Source of the DNA: Deltaproteobacteria bacterium
GTDB taxonomy: Bacteria > UBA10199 > SPLOWO2-01-44-7
Direction: 5' to 3'
Length of the DNA stretch: 35,086 bases
NCBI GenBank assembly: GCA_030648035.1
Contig: JAUSII010000099.1
Coordinates: 1-35,086, forward strand
In this document: one piece after another, positions 16,106 to 24,178 of the stretch
How the letters are laid out: each line of letters opens with the position of its first letter
Position numbering within the stretch: position 1 is the first letter of the stretch
Position numbers and translations under genes: made by a program
Notes under the pieces: model-generated
What the model saw: only the letters and a program-made list of their open reading frames with translations
Database searches by the model: none
What the model was told of the DNA's origin: nothing

Positions 16106-17216
16106 ACCAGCGCTCGCAATGACAGCCTGCTTTCTCTTTTTTTCCATTTCCGCTTTTGCCGCAACACCTTCACCCGAAAAACAGACGACACAAGCTAACC
16201 AAAAAGCGGCCGAGGGAGACTATGAAGGAGCCTTGTCTCTATTTGAAAACATACTCCAAAAAAATCCAGACTACGAACCCGCTCTAATGGGCAAAGCGGA
16301 CGTCTTATACTGGCAGGGAAATTATCAGGGGTCCATCGATGCCTATGCCAAAATTCTGGAACTCGACCCCGATCATATCGGCGCGCTGATTGGCACAGGC
16401 AAAGCCTGGCTGGCGATGGGAAAAAATAAAAAATCACAGGAATACTTCAACCGCGCACAGCGCATTGAGCCTAAAAATGAAGAGGCCAAAAGTTTTCACG
16501 AGCAGGAGGGGAAGACAAGACTGACCATCAACGGTGGCTATATTACAGAGCCGATGAGTTATGCCACCACAGCGCAGGGGGAATTTCAGGAGGTCCAAAT
16601 CGAGAAGGAAAAAAGTTACGGGGCTCTTCTCAACACAACCTATCTGAACAAATTCAACCAGACCGGCCTGGACACGCGCCTTTCGGGCAATTATTATTTT
16701 CTGGAGAATACCCGCGTTGATGCGGGCTTGAGTTTTGCGCCAGAAACCGCCCTTTTTCCAAAACAATCCTACACGGTGGGGCTTAAGCAAACACTCTGGT
16801 CACTCACGCCACAGGTCCAATACACCTTTCAAAACTTTCGGGAGGCCAATTTAAACGCCGTCCGTTCCGCCCTCTACTTTGCACCGTTTTCATTTTTAAA
16901 AGTCGGCGGTGGTTATGAATTTCAGAATCTCAAATTTGGCGGGACGAGCCAGAATTTCAACAACGGTTTTGGCGATGTCCAGATCAGCGTGCTCGACCTT
17001 CTGCAAGTTCGCGGCTCCTACGCAAAAGTCCATCGCGGTTTTGAAGCGGGCCGAACCCCTTCGCCCTATGTCAATTACAAGGCGAATGTTTTTGGCGGCG
17101 GATTTTCATTTAATTTGATTCCGGGTTATTCAATCGGCTTTGATTCCCTCTATGAAAAGAGAAACAACAACGAAACATTCTCAAATTACAAAGTCTGGGT
17201 GGGCTACAGACTTTAA
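16098..17216 (+). CDS. TPR protein with C-terminal outer-membrane beta-barrel (YaiO-like)
   Basis: The protein has 372 residues. A signal peptide (MLKPALAMTACFLFFSISAFA) is followed by about three TPR units at residues 30-130, with a repeat rhythm such as EGDYEGALSLFENILQKNP. From about residue 140 to the end come alternating polar and apolar strands finishing in YKVWVGYRL, as expected for an outer-membrane barrel; YaiO-type proteins have this layout. The ATG overlaps the end of the lyase gene, so the two are translationally coupled, which is unusual for a cytoplasmic lyase and an outer-membrane protein. The stop is 3 bases before a palindromic repeat. Confidence 0.82.
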   Translation: MLKPALAMTACFLFFSISAFAATPSPEKQTTQANQKAAEGDYEGALSLFENILQKNPDYEPALMGKADVLYWQGNYQGSIDAYAKILELDPDHIGALIGTGKAWLAMGKNKKSQEYFNRAQRIEPKNEEAKSFHEQEGKTRLTINGGYITEPMSYATTAQGEFQEVQIEKEKSYGALLNTTYLNKFNQTGLDTRLSGNYYFLENTRVDAGLSFAPETALFPKQSYTVGLKQTLWSLTPQVQYTFQNFREANLNAVRSALYFAPFSFLKVGGGYEFQNLKFGGTSQNFNNGFGDVQISVLDLLQVRGSYAKVHRGFEAGRTPSPYVNYKANVFGGGFSFNLIPGYSIGFDSLYEKRNNNETFSNYKVWVGYRL

Positions 17217-17219
17217 GGT

Positions 17220-17293
17220 GTCATTGCGAGGCCCCAAGGGGGCCGTGGCAATCCCGCTGATCATCGGGATTGCTTCGCTTCGCTCGCAATGAC
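17220..17293. repeat. Palindromic GTCATTGCGAG repeat, copy 3
   Basis: GTCATTGCGAGGCCCC ... GCTCGCAATGAC with inner GCAATCCCG / CGGGATTGC arms: a near-perfect inverted repeat. It lies between convergent genes and overlaps the last codons of the M42 peptidase gene. Confidence 0.92.
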
Positions 17294-18352
17294 AGTTGTA
17301 AGGCGTCCCGAATATTTTTTAAACACAGCATCGACACTTTTGTTGACCCCGCGCAGCATTTCATTGGGGAGAGGCGACTCGGCAAGGGTCAAAAGCCACT
17401 TGAGCATATTCTGATAATCTTTGAGGCTCACATATTCCAATCCATAATTTTTGGGGCCGATGTTGTGATAGTTGCCAAGCGGAAAGGCAAGCCCGCCCAC
17501 CTGATACCCCTCTTCCACATACAGGCTTGCTTCACAGCGCCCGCCCGGGAGCAGGGCCCGCTGATATTCAAAACCATTTCCACTTTTTTTCAGTTTTTCC
17601 GCCACGAGCTTCAGCCACAAATCGACGGTATATGAAAAAATGGAAAATCGGTCTCCCACCCGGAGCACCGGGCCGCCGCCAATAGCTACGCGCCCGGCAA
17701 GAGCGGAACTTGATTCCATCACCACCAGCGGGATTTTTTTGGAAAGAAATTTTTTGTGAATCACGCCAAAGGCCCCGACAAAACCGACCTCTTCGGCCCG
17801 GGTGAAAAGACAGATCACATGCGTTTTGGGTTTTCTGCCCACCAGTTCTTTTAAAAGAGTCAGAAGAATAGCAACGCTCATCACATTGTCAGCGGCCTTG
17901 GTATAAATAATCCCCTTCTCTATTTTGACGCCCACCAGATCGAAATATCCAAAACTCCCTTTGGCAACCGGCCTCGGCACCGTCACCAGAAATTGTCTCT
18001 TCTTTTTGTTGAAAACTTTTGAAACCTTTCCGCGAATCAAATGTCCATTCTCACAGAAGACCACTTTCGCCTTCAAAAAGTATTTATCGGGAACGCCGCC
18101 CAAAAGTTCCACCACCGGTTTTGATCCGCCCCGAATGGTTTCAAAGCCGGGATGATCCATATGGGCCGCAAAGGCCATCGGTTTTGTGGAGCCTTTTTTA
18201 TAAATGACTTTCAGGTTGCCGTAGGAATCTTCAAGACAGATGAGTTTTAATTTTTTGCAAAAATTCTGGATGAAAGACATCACCGCCTCTTCATGAAAAG
18301 GGGCGGTGGGGAGACTCAAAACTTCTTTGAGCAGTTGGGTGTTGGATATCAC
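17261..18352 (-). CDS. M42-family metallopeptidase (glutamyl/tetrahedral aminopeptidase type)
   Basis: The protein has 363 residues. Metal and catalytic motifs of the M42 / M20-like fold are visible: AAHMDHPGF, the bridging Asp in AADNVMSVA, the general base in TRAEEVGFVGA, VMESS in the position usually read as the Asp/Glu ligand, and a late His in GNYHNIG. M42 enzymes are cytoplasmic dinuclear aminopeptidases that trim peptides. The start appears to be GTG 18352, 4 bases after the stop of the YggX-like gene; no ribosome-binding site is seen, so coupling is likely. The last nine residues (VIASEAKQS and flanks) are encoded by a palindromic repeat that also supplies the stop. Confidence 0.87.
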   Translation of the reverse strand: MISNTQLLKEVLSLPTAPFHEEAVMSFIQNFCKKLKLICLEDSYGNLKVIYKKGSTKPMAFAAHMDHPGFETIRGGSKPVVELLGGVPDKYFLKAKVVFCENGHLIRGKVSKVFNKKKRQFLVTVPRPVAKGSFGYFDLVGVKIEKGIIYTKAADNVMSVAILLTLLKELVGRKPKTHVICLFTRAEEVGFVGAFGVIHKKFLSKKIPLVVMESSSALAGRVAIGGGPVLRVGDRFSIFSYTVDLWLKLVAEKLKKSGNGFEYQRALLPGGRCEASLYVEEGYQVGGLAFPLGNYHNIGPKNYGLEYVSLKDYQNMLKWLLTLAESPLPNEMLRGVNKSVDAVFKKYSGRLTTVIASEAKQSR

Positions 18353-18356
18353 GTTT

Positions 18357-18602
18357 TTATATTTTCAAACCGAGGAATTCTTTCATCTGCTGTTCCAAAA
18401 TCTGGCGATGCTCCGGGAGAAACGGGGTCAGGCGATTTTCATTGACCACCATGACGCTCATTTTTTTCCACTCTTCCCAGCATTGCTGGCAAACCTGCGC
18501 CAGAATTGCTTCTCCGAGAGGGCCGGTGTAGGGAATAAAATCGGGCGGCGCGGCGTCCAAAGCCCCGCAACGTGCGCATTTTACATTTTTAACATCACTC
18601 AT
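18357..18602 (-). CDS. YggX-like Fe(II)-trafficking domain with added N-terminal zinc-ribbon-like CxxC pairs
   Basis: The protein has 81 residues. The middle and C-terminus follow the YggX pattern: PYTGPLGEAI, CWEEWKKMSVMVVNENRLTP and PEHRQILEQQMKEFL. YggX is linked to iron handling and oxidant protection. Unlike enterobacterial YggX, the N-terminus reads KCARCGA, and VCQQC follows at mid-protein, so four Cys could bind zinc or iron. The ATG overlaps the stop of the DUF62 gene by 8 bases. Assignment rests on motif memory; a role as a small metal-binding protein is safe, iron trafficking is likely but unproven. Confidence 0.75.
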   Translation of the reverse strand: MSDVKNVKCARCGALDAAPPDFIPYTGPLGEAILAQVCQQCWEEWKKMSVMVVNENRLTPFLPEHRQILEQQMKEFLGLKI

Positions 18603-19395
18603 GAACTCTCCTCAAGGTGAGACTTTCACCACGTTTGACTTTAAATGTAAAAGCAAAATTTCCCCGATTTACACTCAGTTGCACACGCCCAAAATCGTCA
18701 TCGAGAATGAGGGGCCGACCTTCTGGCACTTCGCCAAAAGTCAGCTCATAATAAATGGTGGGCTTCTTTCCCAAAGAAATTTCGATCGGATCTCCCAGCT
18801 TCACACCCTTTTTAAATTCCTCCGCGCGAACATTTAAAAAGAGCGATCCTTTTTCATTGATATGAATGACTTTGCATTTCAGTTCATCTCCCACCCAATA
18901 GGCCTCCGGATAGGGTGCGGGGACAAGCGTTTTGGGATCGACGCTTGCCCCAAACTTTTTGGGATCGACCCCCTTGGCCAGATACGCCGCCGCCGGGGCA
19001 AAAATATCGCGCCCATGAAAAACAGGAGAAACCGGATTGCGTTGATATTGGTCATTGGAAAGTTCAAACACTTTCTTTATGCCGCCCAAAAATTCAGCCG
19101 CGGGCCGAAGCAGACCATTGTCGGGACCGATCAAAAAATCTCCCCGCTTTGTCTCGATGACAATCCCCCTGCGCGAAGTGCCAACCCCAGGGTCAACAAC
19201 GCCGACATGAATTCCCTTCTCAAGGTGGGCGGTCCCTTCCAACATCCGGGCCCCCTCTTGAATGTCAAAAGCAGGAATGGAATGGCACAGGTGGATGACT
19301 TTTGCTTTGGGAGCGATCTCATGAATAGCCGCCTCCATCGCACCACACCCGATGTTTCCCGAACCAAAATCGCTGGAGAGAGTAATTAAAGTCAT
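18595..19395 (-). CDS. SAM hydrolase (SAM hydroxide adenosyltransferase, DUF62)
   Basis: The protein has 266 residues from ATG 19395 (MTLITLSSDFG); upstream in-frame starts would add a sequence unlike the family. The pattern is that of the SAM hydroxide adenosyltransferase / fluorinase-chlorinase superfamily: LSSDFGSGN with the SAM-binding Asp, VVDPGVGTSRRG, FLIGPDNGLL and FHGRDIFAPAAAYLA, then a C-terminal barrel (LNVRAEEF, GDPIEI). Family members split SAM to adenosine and methionine with water; halogenases need a special loop that I do not see. It leads a coupled run with the YggX-like and M42 genes. Confidence 0.9.
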   Translation of the reverse strand: MTLITLSSDFGSGNIGCGAMEAAIHEIAPKAKVIHLCHSIPAFDIQEGARMLEGTAHLEKGIHVGVVDPGVGTSRRGIVIETKRGDFLIGPDNGLLRPAAEFLGGIKKVFELSNDQYQRNPVSPVFHGRDIFAPAAAYLAKGVDPKKFGASVDPKTLVPAPYPEAYWVGDELKCKVIHINEKGSLFLNVRAEEFKKGVKLGDPIEISLGKKPTIYYELTFGEVPEGRPLILDDDFGRVQLSVNRGNFAFTFKVKRGESLTLRRVHE

Positions 19396-19444
19396 TGGAA
19401 TAATTAAAGTATTTTTTAACCCATTCTGAAAACTATCTACCAAT

Positions 19445-19453
19445 TGCTATAAT
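19445..19453 (+). promoter_or_regulatory. Extended -10 promoter (TGcTATAAT)
   Basis: TGCTATAAT with a perfect TATAAT at 19448-19453; only a weak -35 (CTGAAA at 19426). Seven bases then separate it from ATG 19461, so a leaderless transcript is likely. Confidence 0.6.
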
Positions 19454-19460
19454 CCAGATT

Positions 19461-20381
19461 ATGGTTTTTGGCCAAGCCCAATTTCATTTTAAAGTTCTTT
19501 TTTTCTTTTTTCTTTTCTCCACCGCTCTTCTGGCAACTCCATCCAGCTCTTGGGCCAATTCTCTGGTCGCTCCCGACACGCCACCCGAAAAATGGATCGA
19601 CTGGTCTTTGAATTTTCAAACGACCTCCCAAAACATGGAGAACCTGATTGCCAGATTTTTGGAAGCTTCCAAAGAAGTTTTGGATCGACCCGGAACACAT
19701 TATCCTTTTGTCTACAATTATAAGAATACGCATACGGTCTCCATCGACTGGGCCAGCATTCCGCGCGAAAACGAACTCAATTCTTTTTACGATCACATCG
19801 CCGAAATTAGAAAGGGAGATTCAGGACAAATCAAAATGGCAGTGGTCATCTGGGACACCAAAAAAACGGGAATACATCCCTCGCCTCAAGATGCGCTTAT
19901 CACTATTTCGCTGGAAGAGGGGAACAGGGTGAGACACCTGAATTTAAAACAGGATGAATATGTCATCAACGGCAAAAGTTATTATCGCTCCCATCTGCAA
20001 TTTTCAAACACCGCGCTTGATGGAACCCCCCTGCAAAGGGGCGTTGCCGAAATTTTTGAGGATGTTGAAAGACAGTTGACCAAAATATCTTCCTCCACCA
20101 TCGAGGGCAAAGCCGACATGCGCCCCGATGACATGGTCCAGCTGAATATCCAGACAACCATTTCTTCCAAAGGTTATATTTTTCTGATCGGGGAGATGAC
20201 TGACCCGGTGCATGTCGCCAAAAAGCAGAACCTGTTTTGTCGCAACCCGTCCCAAAAGTGGGTGGAACAGCACAGCCTGGAGTGGGATGAAAATTGCGAA
20301 CCGCTTTTCGAAAACAAAAACTGGCACGGCTCTTCCTTCAGCTCGCTTCCCAATAGTTACAAATCTTTTCTGGAAAACTGA
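19461..20381 (+). CDS. Exported protein, unknown function
   Basis: The protein has 306 residues. A long signal peptide (MVFGQAQFHFKVLFFFFLFS ... SSSWA-NS, about 32 residues) marks export. The mature protein has mixed helix and strand, begins with PPEKWIDWSLNFQTTSQNM, and carries two Cys near the C-terminus (FCRNP, ENCEPLF) that could form a disulfide. There is no lipobox, repeat or catalytic signature. It is read from a sigma-70-like promoter with essentially no leader. It converges on the AAA ATPase gene, with 4 bases between stops. I do not recognise the family. Confidence 0.8.
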   Translation: MVFGQAQFHFKVLFFFFLFSTALLATPSSSWANSLVAPDTPPEKWIDWSLNFQTTSQNMENLIARFLEASKEVLDRPGTHYPFVYNYKNTHTVSIDWASIPRENELNSFYDHIAEIRKGDSGQIKMAVVIWDTKKTGIHPSPQDALITISLEEGNRVRHLNLKQDEYVINGKSYYRSHLQFSNTALDGTPLQRGVAEIFEDVERQLTKISSSTIEGKADMRPDDMVQLNIQTTISSKGYIFLIGEMTDPVHVAKKQNLFCRNPSQKWVEQHSLEWDENCEPLFENKNWHGSSFSSLPNSYKSFLEN

Positions 20382-20385
20382 TCCC

Positions 20386-22074
20386 TTAGACAACTTTTCG
20401 GCCATCGCGATTTTTGGCGGGGATAAAATCTTTTAACGCCTGTGCAAAATGGAGTCGGGTAATTTTAAGACTTCTTATCTCTTCCTCGCTCAACTTGCCC
20501 TTGGGGTTTTTTGCCCGTCGCTTGACTTCCCGCAAGGCGATCATGGCGGCATCGTTGGTGAGGGCTTCCAGATCGGCTCCGACATATCTTTCTGTTTTTC
20601 TGGCAATCGCTTCCAGATCGACATCGGTGGCCAAAGGTTTTTTCCGGGTGTGAATTTTAAGAATATCCAGTCGCCCTTTTTCGTCCGGATAACCGATCAT
20701 CAATTCCCGATCAAAACGTCCGGCCGCGCGCAAGGCCGAGTCCAAAATGTCGGGTCGGTTGGTTGCCGCAATAACAATAACCCGCCCCCGATCTTCAAAA
20801 CCATCCATACCTGCAAGCAGGGCTGCCAACGTGCTGTTATATGCTTTATCTCCCGATATCATATCATTGCCGGAAGATCTTTGAGCGCCAATGGCGTCAA
20901 TTTCATCTATAAAGATGATGGCAGGTTCATTGTCTCTGGCATCTTCAAACATTTTTCTTATTGCAGCCTCTCCATCTCCTATGGATCCCTCCACAAGTTT
21001 GGGGCCATTAACGGCATAAAATTTGACCCCCGAAGCCTTGGCCACCGCTCTGGCGATGCTTGTTTTTCCCGAACGTGGAGGCCCCACCAGCAAAAAGCCT
21101 TTGAGAGGTTTGATGTTCAACATTTCAAAAACTTCCGGTTGCAACAAAGGCCATTCAATCATTTCACGCATCAGGGCAATCTGATCATCCATCCCCCCAA
21201 TTTCATCATAAGGATTTTCGTCAGAACCTTTGTAAAAAACGGCGCCTTTTATTCCTTCTGGTTCAGTTCTGTTTTGTTTTTCTATTCTTAATCTGGCGGT
21301 AAATCCGTCTTTATTAGGATTTAAAATATCTTTTTCAAAAATGTTTCTGGCGACCTTCCCAGCTTCATTCACATAAGGTTTCATGGCCACCACGGCTTCA
21401 AACCAGGGTTCCAACTCTTCTTGAGAAGAGGCTAAGGCGATCCCCTTTTTGACTTCCTCTATCAGAGTCAGCAGAATCGGAGTCACGCGGTCTCTCCATC
21501 TCCATTTATTTTTTAATTGATCGATGATTCTTAATTGATTGGCCACTCTTTCAATCAGAGTGTCGGGCTCTGGATATTTTTCCACCATTTCAAACAGATC
21601 TTTGGCCCTTTGGACGGCCGCTTGATCTTCCAAAGAAAAAGCCATGCGTCCCTGAATCATCAATCGAACGGAGACCGCATCGATTCTGTCTCTGAAATTT
21701 ATTATATTCTGCACTTCGATCAGATCAGAAGCTATGAGATTAACACCGTGTATTGCTCCGTCATAAGCCTCTTTTGCAGTCTGGTCGATATGGCGATGCT
21801 GATAAGCTGATTCATTGAGTTTTAGAAAATGCAGTGTTTTTCCAAATTCGCGGGCGATATCCGAATCAAAAAGACCCTGTTTTCTCAAAGGGGTGACAAG
21901 CAGATTCAAAACGATGCGCATGTCGTGAAGTTCTCTATCCTCCAATGGTTTCGGATCTTCTTCAAAAACCCAGTCATGTTCTTCCCAGACAGGAGACCCC
22001 ATCAATTCATAAAGCATGATGGGATCTGCCATGAGAGCATTCTGGACAGGACTCAATAGGAAAGAGGTTGCCAT
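20386..22074 (-). CDS. AAA ATPase, Cdc48/FtsH-like core, with unknown helical N-terminal half
   Basis: The protein has 562 residues. The C-terminal half is a classical AAA module: Walker A GPPRSGKTS (331-339), Walker B IIFIDEID (386-393), the second region of homology IAATNRPDILDSALRAAGRF with GRFDRE arginines, and a four-helix lid with VGADLEALTNDAAMIAL. AAA modules of this kind use ATP to unfold or remodel proteins. Walker A has GPPRSGKT where GPPGTGKT is usual. There is one AAA domain and no protease domain. Residues 1-290 are helical and unknown; residues 1-15 carry the motif FLLSPVQNAL shared with two other genes here. A sigma-28-like promoter lies 7 bases before the ATG. Confidence 0.9.
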   Translation of the reverse strand: MATSFLLSPVQNALMADPIMLYELMGSPVWEEHDWVFEEDPKPLEDRELHDMRIVLNLLVTPLRKQGLFDSDIAREFGKTLHFLKLNESAYQHRHIDQTAKEAYDGAIHGVNLIASDLIEVQNIINFRDRIDAVSVRLMIQGRMAFSLEDQAAVQRAKDLFEMVEKYPEPDTLIERVANQLRIIDQLKNKWRWRDRVTPILLTLIEEVKKGIALASSQEELEPWFEAVVAMKPYVNEAGKVARNIFEKDILNPNKDGFTARLRIEKQNRTEPEGIKGAVFYKGSDENPYDEIGGMDDQIALMREMIEWPLLQPEVFEMLNIKPLKGFLLVGPPRSGKTSIARAVAKASGVKFYAVNGPKLVEGSIGDGEAAIRKMFEDARDNEPAIIFIDEIDAIGAQRSSGNDMISGDKAYNSTLAALLAGMDGFEDRGRVIVIAATNRPDILDSALRAAGRFDRELMIGYPDEKGRLDILKIHTRKKPLATDVDLEAIARKTERYVGADLEALTNDAAMIALREVKRRAKNPKGKLSEEEIRSLKITRLHFAQALKDFIPAKNRDGRKVV

Positions 22075-22081
22075 AAGTTAC

Positions 22082-22109
22082 TTATCGACTCGGGTGAAAA
22101 AAAGTTGCT
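22082..22109 (-). promoter_or_regulatory. Sigma-28-like promoter, site B
   Basis: Read on the minus strand: AGCAACTT, 14 bases, CGATAA; extended -10 GTCGATAA. Seven bases then lead straight to ATG 22074, predicting a leaderless mRNA for the AAA ATPase gene. Confidence 0.82.
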
Positions 22110-22152
22110 TAAAGTTATTGCCACTTTTTCCCCGTTTTGCTACCCCATTTCC

Positions 22153-22920
22153 ATGTCACTCATTCTTGTTCACCGCGAAGAACCGATTGCTGTGGTTCAA
22201 CTCAACCGACCCGAGGCTTTGAATGCCTTGAGCCCGGCACTCATTCAAGAGCTGGTGGCCGCACTGCAATCGCTCGACCGGGATGAAAACATCCGCGCCA
22301 TTGTGTTGACCGGCTCCGACAAAGCCTTTGCCGCCGGCGCCGACATCAAGGAGATGGCGACCTTGACCGCCAAAGAGATGCAGGAAAAAGATCTGATCGG
22401 CGCCTGGGATGGCATCTGGAAAATTCAAAAACCATTGATCGCCGCTGTCTCCGGTTTTGCCTTTGGTGGTGGATGCGAAATCGCCTTGATGTGCGACATG
22501 ATCGTCGCCTCCGAGACCGCCAAATTCGGCCAGCTGGAAATCAATCTCGGCATTATTCCGGGTGCGGGGGGCACGCAGCGCCTGACGCATGCGATTGGAA
22601 AATGGAAGGCGATGGAATGGATCTTGACCGGAAATATCTATTCGGCCGCAGAGGCTTTTCAATCAGGGATGGTGAACAAGATTGCGCCTATCAGTGAATA
22701 TCTGAACGAAGCAAAAGCCCTGGCCAAAAAAATCGCCGAAAAATCCCCCATCGCATTAGCCGCCGCAAAAAAAGCCATCCTCGCCTCTCTCAACCTACCA
22801 CTGGATGAGGGCCTCAAAAAAGAACGCCAACTTTTCTATCAACTTTTTGATTCCGAAGATCAGAAAGAAGGAATGAAGGCGTTTCTGGAAAAAAGAAAAC
22901 CGGAATTTACAGGACGCTAA
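22153..22920 (+). CDS. Enoyl-CoA hydratase (crotonase family)
   Basis: The protein has 255 residues from ATG 22153 (MSLILVHRE); the longer frame would run into the divergent promoter region. The sequence matches short-chain enoyl-CoA hydratases along its whole length: LNRPEALNALSP, oxyanion-hole segments AFAAGADIKEM and FGGGCEIALMCDM, the catalytic region FGQLEINLGIIPGAGGTQRL, and the EGMKAFLEKRKPEF end. It should hydrate trans-2-enoyl-CoA in beta-oxidation or a related path. No other beta-oxidation gene lies nearby. It is divergent from the AAA ATPase gene; TTGCCA with a poor -10 at 22118-22146 is the only promoter candidate. Confidence 0.93.
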   Translation: MSLILVHREEPIAVVQLNRPEALNALSPALIQELVAALQSLDRDENIRAIVLTGSDKAFAAGADIKEMATLTAKEMQEKDLIGAWDGIWKIQKPLIAAVSGFAFGGGCEIALMCDMIVASETAKFGQLEINLGIIPGAGGTQRLTHAIGKWKAMEWILTGNIYSAAEAFQSGMVNKIAPISEYLNEAKALAKKIAEKSPIALAAAKKAILASLNLPLDEGLKKERQLFYQLFDSEDQKEGMKAFLEKRKPEFTGR

Positions 22921-22954
22921 GTTCTTGTTGACTAGCCATCCAATTTCGACGAAA

Positions 22955-24136
22955 ATGGAGTCCATGCAATACATTCCTCGCCTTTTAGAGTCTCATATCA
23001 AACACCATCTAGATAGAGGAAAAAGCCTTCTATTGCTGGGAGCTCGCCAAACGGGCAAATCGACCCTTCTTCAACGCTTTCCCGCAGATCTCACACTCTC
23101 TTTTATCCAACCTGCCGTTCGGCAACGTTATGAAAAAAATCCGGAACTTTTGGGGGGAGAAATTGAAAGCCTGAACAAAAAAATGTCCAAGCGCCCCCTC
23201 GTCGTGCTGGACGAAATACAAAAAGTGCCGTTCATTATGGACACCGTTCAGGATCTGATCGACCGCAAACTGGCACAATTCATTTTAACCGGTTCCTCGG
23301 CACGCAAACTGCGCAGAGGAACATCCATCAACCTTCTGCCCGGACGACTGGTCACTCTGCACCTTGATCCTTTTGTTTTTCAGGAATTCGGTGAAGAGAA
23401 TATAGAAAACATTCTTTTCTACGGCGCTCTTCCCGGAATTTTCCGTGAAAAGAAAAACGAGGATCGTGAAACAGATCTTCGATCCTACGTTGAAACCTAT
23501 CTGGAAGAAGAGGTTCGCGCAGAAGCACTCGTCAGAAATCTGGGAGCTTTTTCCCGCTTTTTGGAGCTGGCGGGGCTTGAATCGGGCAACATTGTCAGTC
23601 TGCGCGCACTCTCGCAAGAAATTGGCATCAGTCATACAACCATCGCCTCCTTTTTTGAAATTTTGGAAGATTGTCTGGTGGCCGAAAGGGTCGATCCAAT
23701 CACCTTCAGCACAACACGAAAAAAACTGACCAAATCGAGCCGCTATCTTTTGTTTGACATGGGTGTTCGACGCCTGTGCACCGGAGAGGGAACCGCCGTG
23801 ACAAAAACGCGTCTTGGCGAATTGTTTCAGCAATATGTCGGATTGGAGCTGATCCGCCACGCGCGACTGGCCGAAAAAAGAACGCGCATCAAATTCTGGA
23901 GAGATCCCGATGGACCAGAGGTCGACTGGGTGATTGAAAGAGAGGGGGAGTTTATCCCCATTGAGGTCAAATGGTCCGCCGCCCCGGTTTCAAAAGATGC
24001 GCGCCATCTGGAAACTTTTCTGAAAGAATATCCTCAAGCCAAAAAGGGTTATGTCATCTGCCAAACGCCAAACCCCGCAGACATCACCCCCCATGTCACC
24101 GCCATTTCATGGAAAACCATTGCCGACCTGTTTTGA
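22955..24136 (+). CDS. DUF4143-type ATPase (AAA_14) with C-terminal nuclease-like fold
   Basis: The protein has 393 residues from ATG 22955; ATG 22964 is also possible. The N-terminal P-loop domain has Walker A GARQTGKST (residues 29-37) and Walker B LVVLDEIQKV (82-91), followed by the sensor-like ILTGSSARKL. The middle has a winged-helix-like stretch with QEIGISHTTI. The C-terminus has EVD (322-324) and EVK (337-339), the PD-(D/E)xK-like pattern typical of DUF4143. This large family is often mobile and lineage-scattered; its function is poorly defined. The gene starts 34 bases after the hydratase gene on the same strand. Confidence 0.92.
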   Translation: MESMQYIPRLLESHIKHHLDRGKSLLLLGARQTGKSTLLQRFPADLTLSFIQPAVRQRYEKNPELLGGEIESLNKKMSKRPLVVLDEIQKVPFIMDTVQDLIDRKLAQFILTGSSARKLRRGTSINLLPGRLVTLHLDPFVFQEFGEENIENILFYGALPGIFREKKNEDRETDLRSYVETYLEEEVRAEALVRNLGAFSRFLELAGLESGNIVSLRALSQEIGISHTTIASFFEILEDCLVAERVDPITFSTTRKKLTKSSRYLLFDMGVRRLCTGEGTAVTKTRLGELFQQYVGLELIRHARLAEKRTRIKFWRDPDGPEVDWVIEREGEFIPIEVKWSAAPVSKDARHLETFLKEYPQAKKGYVICQTPNPADITPHVTAISWKTIADLF

Positions 24137-24143
24137 AATAGTT

Positions 24144-24171
24144 AGCAACTTTTTCAAAGCCCCGCCGATAC
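24144..24171 (+). promoter_or_regulatory. Sigma-28-like promoter, site C
   Basis: AGCAACTT (24144-24151), 14 bases, CGATAC (24166-24171); extended -10 GCCGATAC. Seven bases then lead to ATG 24179, predicting a leaderless mRNA. The site starts 8 bases after the DUF4143 stop codon. Confidence 0.82.
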
Positions 24172-24178
24172 AACCATT

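Noticed and set aside
20449-21291. 280-codon plus-strand frame opposite the AAA ATPase
   Set aside because: Fully antisense to conserved AAA motifs; composition is that of a shadow frame.
22156-22662. 168-codon minus-strand frame opposite the enoyl-CoA hydratase
   Set aside because: Antisense to a strongly conserved enzyme; no independent support.
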